DNA of 7,789 nucleotides, from positions 1 through 7,789 of the forward strand of contig DERU01000166.1 of the NCBI GenBank assembly GCA_002361095.1. Direction: 5' to 3'. The notes under the pieces are model-generated. The model was given only the letters and a program-made list of their open reading frames with translations. It made no database searches and was not told the DNA's origin. Positions 5,710 to 7,789 of the stretch are shown one piece after another (position 1 is the first letter of the stretch; each line of letters opens with the position of its first letter). Source of the stretch: Lachnospiraceae bacterium UBA3332 (GTDB lineage Bacteria > Bacillota > Clostridia > Lachnospirales > Lachnospiraceae). The position numbers were made by a program, and so were the translations under genes.

Positions 5710-6873
5710 TCAAACGGTGTCTGTCCCGCCTTGCATAAACTTTTCCGTAAATTCGTAAACTTCCGTCTCCGCCTGCAAAATTTCTTCCACCGTAGGATTT
5801 GCAACTGTCCGGTGGTTATGCATGGCGGCCTCAATAATCTCCGGGATCCGGGTGAAACGGATCTTTTTTTCCATAAACAGCTTCACCGCCATTTCATTGG
5901 CCGCATTGAAAACCGTAGGCATACTGCCGCCCAGGGTCGCTGCGCGGTACGCCAGTTCCAAACCGGGAAAACGTTTGGTATCCGGCTTTTCAAAGGTAAG
6001 CTGCCCGACCGCAAACAAATCCAGCGCAGGCATGGGCATGGGCCTTCTTTGCGGATACAAAAGCGCATACTGAATAGGAAGCTTCATATCCGGCAGACCC
6101 AGCTGCCCGATCACCGCGCCGTCCTCATATTCCACGGCGGAATGCAGAATGCTCTGCGGATGGATCACCACCTGGATCTGCTCCAGTGCCGTGTCAAAAA
6201 GCCACCTGGCTTCCATAACCTCCAATCCTTTGTTCACCAGAGACGCCGAGTCAATGGTAACTTTCTTTCCCATGGACCAGTTGGGATGCCGCAATGCGTC
6301 CTCCAGGGTCATCCGGCGCAGTTCTTCCTCCGTTTTATTCCGGAAAGGTCCTCCGGAGGCGGTAAGCAGAATTCTGCGCACCGCGTTATCCCCACGCCCC
6401 TGCAGGGACTGGAAAATAGCCGAGTGCTCGCTGTCCACCGGAAGGACGGAGACTCCCTCCCTTTTTGCCAGCGGCATAATGATGTGCCCCGCCGTCACCA
6501 GCGTTTCCTTATTTGCAAGGGCAATGTCCTTTTTATGGGTGATGGCCGTGATCGTGGGCCGGATTCCGATCATCCCCACCACCGCCGTCACCACCATGTC
6601 GCACTCCGCCATGGAGCAGATCTCCAAAAGCCCTTCCATACCGCCCACTACCCGCACCGGCAAATCCGCCACACGGGTTTTTAAATCGGCCGCCGCCTCC
6701 AAATTCCACATTCCGGCCAGCAAAGGCCCAAATTCCCGGATCTGCTTTTCCATCAGATCCACATTTTGCCCTGCCGCCAGCGCGGTCACACACAAATCGG
6801 GCTGATTGCGGACAATCTCCAGCGTCTGTGTGCCGATGGATCCGGTAGAACCCAAAATCGCTATTTTTTTCAT
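5710..6873 (-). CDS. dxr: 1-deoxy-D-xylulose 5-phosphate reductoisomerase
   Basis: Cytoplasmic enzyme for the first committed step of the MEP isoprenoid pathway: it rearranges and reduces DXP to 2-C-methyl-D-erythritol 4-phosphate with NADPH and a divalent metal; it is the fosmidomycin target. The protein is 387 aa, full length for the family. Features are the NADPH-binding GSTGSIG at 8-14, ALANKETLV at 118-126, metal ligands D147 and E149 in PVDSEHSAIFQ, ASGGPFR at 172-178, HPNWSMGKKVTIDSASLVNK at 196-215 with metal ligand E218, and HPQSILHS at 238-245. The C-terminal helical domain contains NAANEMAV at 323-330. An ATG at 6882 is only one base from GGGAGG, whereas the ATG at 6873 is ten bases away and gives the standard MKKIAILGSTGSIG, so I chose 6873. 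It sits between cdsA and rseP in the conserved order. Confidence 0.97.
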   Translation of the reverse strand: MKKIAILGSTGSIGTQTLEIVRNQPDLCVTALAAGQNVDLMEKQIREFGPLLAGMWNLEAAADLKTRVADLPVRVVGGMEGLLEICSMAECDMVVTAVVGMIGIRPTITAITHKKDIALANKETLVTAGHIIMPLAKREGVSVLPVDSEHSAIFQSLQGRGDNAVRRILLTASGGPFRNKTEEELRRMTLEDALRHPNWSMGKKVTIDSASLVNKGLEVMEARWLFDTALEQIQVVIHPQSILHSAVEYEDGAVIGQLGLPDMKLPIQYALLYPQRRPMPMPALDLFAVGQLTFEKPDTKRFPGLELAYRAATLGGSMPTVFNAANEMAVKLFMEKKIRFTRIPEIIEAAMHNHRTVANPTVEEILQAETEVYEFTEKFMQGGTDTV

Positions 6874-6883
6874 CTTCTGCATT

Positions 6884-6889
6884 CCTCCC
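6884..6889 (-). promoter_or_regulatory. Ribosome binding site deciding the dxr start
   Basis: GGGAGG on the minus strand. The first following ATG (6882) is one base away, too close for normal initiation; the second ATG (6873) is ten bases away. The difference is three residues (MQK). Confidence 0.65.
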
Positions 6890-6903
6890 GATGCAACCGC
6901 CGT

Positions 6904-7731
6904 TTAATGCCCCACCTGCAGAACCGCCACCGACAAATAGTAAATAATCGGAGCCGTAAAAAGCACACTGTCAAAGCGGTCCATAATTCCTCCATGTCCG
7001 GGAATGAGTTTTCCGTAATCTTTGATATCGTGATTGCGTTTGATCGCGGAGGCTGCCAGATCCCCGATCTGGGAAATCACCGCGCCGGCCGCCCCGATCA
7101 GGGCCGCCGCTCCCGCCGTCCCCGCCGTCCCTGTCAGGGGCGTCAGGAAAATCCAGGCAAACAGCGCACTGATCAGGGCCGAACCGGCCACGCCCCCCAC
7201 TGCGCCCTCCACCGACTTTTTGGGGCTTAACACCGGCGCCAGTTTATGTTTTCCGAAAGCCATTCCCGCTAAATACGCACAGGTATCGCATATCCAGGAA
7301 CTGATGAAAATCATCCACACCAGATACGCGCCATACTGCAGTTCCCGGGTCAGGTACACATACGAAAAAAGCACGGCCGGATACAGCGCGCAAAAGCAGG
7401 AGGTTATTACCTGTTCCGCGTGATAGCGCGGAAACCGGAACACGTACAGTCCCATCTGCGCTAAAAAAAGCAGCACCAGACAGCCTGCCCCCCACATAAA
7501 ATTTTTTGTCAGCATCATTGTCAAATAGTACAGAAAGATGCCCGCGTAACCCACATATTCCAAAAGCCCCGCTTTTCCGTCCTTCTCTACCTTACAGGCA
7601 TGCATCAGTTCCCGGTACGCGATGACGGAGAGCGTGGCCGCCGCAGCGCCCAGCAGACTGCCCCCGGTCAGCAAAAGCAGGAGCGCCAGCACCACCAAAA
7701 CCGCGCTGCTTTTCAACCTCACCCAAAACAT
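6904..7731 (-). CDS. cdsA: Phosphatidate cytidylyltransferase (CDP-diacylglycerol synthase)
   Basis: Integral membrane enzyme that makes CDP-diacylglycerol from phosphatidate and CTP, the branch-point intermediate for acidic phospholipids. It is 275 aa, with about seven or eight hydrophobic segments. The family signature covers residues 228-254, with S228, K231, R232, K237, D238, H246-G247-G248, D251, R252 and D254 all in place. The earlier conserved cytoplasmic region has DTCAYLAGMAFGKHKL (149-164) and SPKKSVEGAVGG (169-180). A Gly/Thr/Ala-rich stretch at 201-216 is encoded partly by a 9-base tandem duplication. The start ATG is six bases after a perfect AAGGAGG located inside the uppS 3' end, and uppS stops one base before it, so the two genes are tightly coupled. 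Dxr follows after 30 bases. Confidence 0.96.
   Translation of the reverse strand: MFWVRLKSSAVLVVLALLLLLTGGSLLGAAAATLSVIAYRELMHACKVEKDGKAGLLEYVGYAGIFLYYLTMMLTKNFMWGAGCLVLLFLAQMGLYVFRFPRYHAEQVITSCFCALYPAVLFSYVYLTRELQYGAYLVWMIFISSWICDTCAYLAGMAFGKHKLAPVLSPKKSVEGAVGGVAGSALISALFAWIFLTPLTGTAGTAGAAALIGAAGAVISQIGDLAASAIKRNHDIKDYGKLIPGHGGIMDRFDSVLFTAPIIYYLSVAVLQVGH
7112..7129. repeat. 9-base exact tandem duplication inside cdsA
   Basis: CCCGCCGTC occurs twice head to tail (7112-7120 and 7121-7129). On the coding strand it gives Gly-Thr-Ala twice and keeps the frame, in a loop before the last conserved CdsA region. It looks like a small in-frame slippage event of little functional weight. Confidence 0.6.
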
Positions 7732-7732
7732 G

Positions 7733-7789
7733 CTACTCCTCCTTCAAAAGACCGTACTTTCTGTCCCTATGATTATATGCCTCCACAGC
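7733..7789 (-). CDS. uppS: Undecaprenyl diphosphate synthase, C-terminal end only
   Basis: Only the last 18 codons and the TAG stop are inside the window; the peptide reads AVEAYNHRDRKYGLLKEE. The R-D-R-K-Y-G-L pattern resembles the conserved C-terminal R-x-R-R-F-G-G region of cis-prenyltransferases, and uppS is the normal gene directly before cdsA in Firmicutes. The enzyme would extend farnesyl diphosphate with isopentenyl diphosphate to make the C55 carrier lipid for cell-wall synthesis. The cdsA ribosome binding site AAGGAGG lies within its last codons. The call rests on a short peptide plus gene order. Confidence 0.82.
   Translation of the reverse strand, partial: AVEAYNHRDRKYGLLKEE

Noticed and set aside
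5685..5834. Fifty-residue N-terminal extension of rseP from the ATG at 5834
   Set aside because: It would overlap dxr by 125 bases and has no family similarity; the TTG at 5684 has a good ribosome binding site and gives the standard N-terminus.
5731..6684. Long plus-strand open frame (317 codons) opposite dxr
   Set aside because: Same basic, His/Arg-rich composition and no domain; dxr on the minus strand has every catalytic motif.
1..7789. CRISPR array, tRNA, rRNA, insertion sequence, phage or defence genes
   Set aside because: No spaced direct repeats, cloverleaf, transposase, integrase or defence domain was found on either strand; almost all of the window is explained by eight ordinary coding genes.

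Overview
The window comes from the chromosome of a Gram-positive anaerobe of the class Clostridia, most likely a Lachnospiraceae-type organism. This is inferred from the gene order uppS-cdsA-dxr-rseP, strong AGGAGG-type ribosome binding sites, frequent non-ATG starts, a moderate-to-high GC content judged by eye, and the style of the MATE, WYL and two-component proteins. No species can be named from the sequence alone. Every gene that can be supported lies on the minus strand, so the reading order in transcription is from the right end of the window to the left.

Right half (about 4629-7789), core envelope and isoprenoid block: the last codons of uppS (undecaprenyl diphosphate synthase), then cdsA (CDP-diacylglycerol synthase), dxr (DXP reductoisomerase of the MEP pathway) and rseP (site-2 intramembrane protease). 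Gaps are 1, 30 and 25 bases, and each gene has its own ribosome binding site, so this looks like one operon. Dxr supplies isoprenoid precursor, UppS turns it into the undecaprenyl carrier lipid, CdsA activates phosphatidate for phospholipid synthesis, and RseP cuts membrane proteins.

Middle (1173-4590), accessory block: a MATE-family efflux transporter, a compact GH32 beta-fructosidase without a signal peptide, and a WYL-domain transcription regulator whose start codon overlaps the GH32 stop codon (ATGA). Gaps to the upstream genes are 38 and 56 bases, with no convincing terminator. A perfect 21-base palindrome sits on the rseP stop codon and marks the seam between the core and accessory genes.

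Left end (1-1162): a two-component system, with an OmpR/PhoB-type response regulator followed by a histidine kinase (ATGA overlap) that is cut off by the window edge. It seems to have its own promoter in the 76-base gap after the WYL gene, overlapped by a 7-bp inverted repeat that could be an operator. Its target genes are not visible.

There is no gene-free stretch longer than 300 bases, and no RNA gene, CRISPR array, insertion sequence or prophage was seen. Most of the window is ordinary. The points most worth a second look are the shortened C-terminal domain of the GH32 enzyme and its coupling to the WYL regulator, the palindrome after rseP, and the inverted repeat over the two-component promoter.
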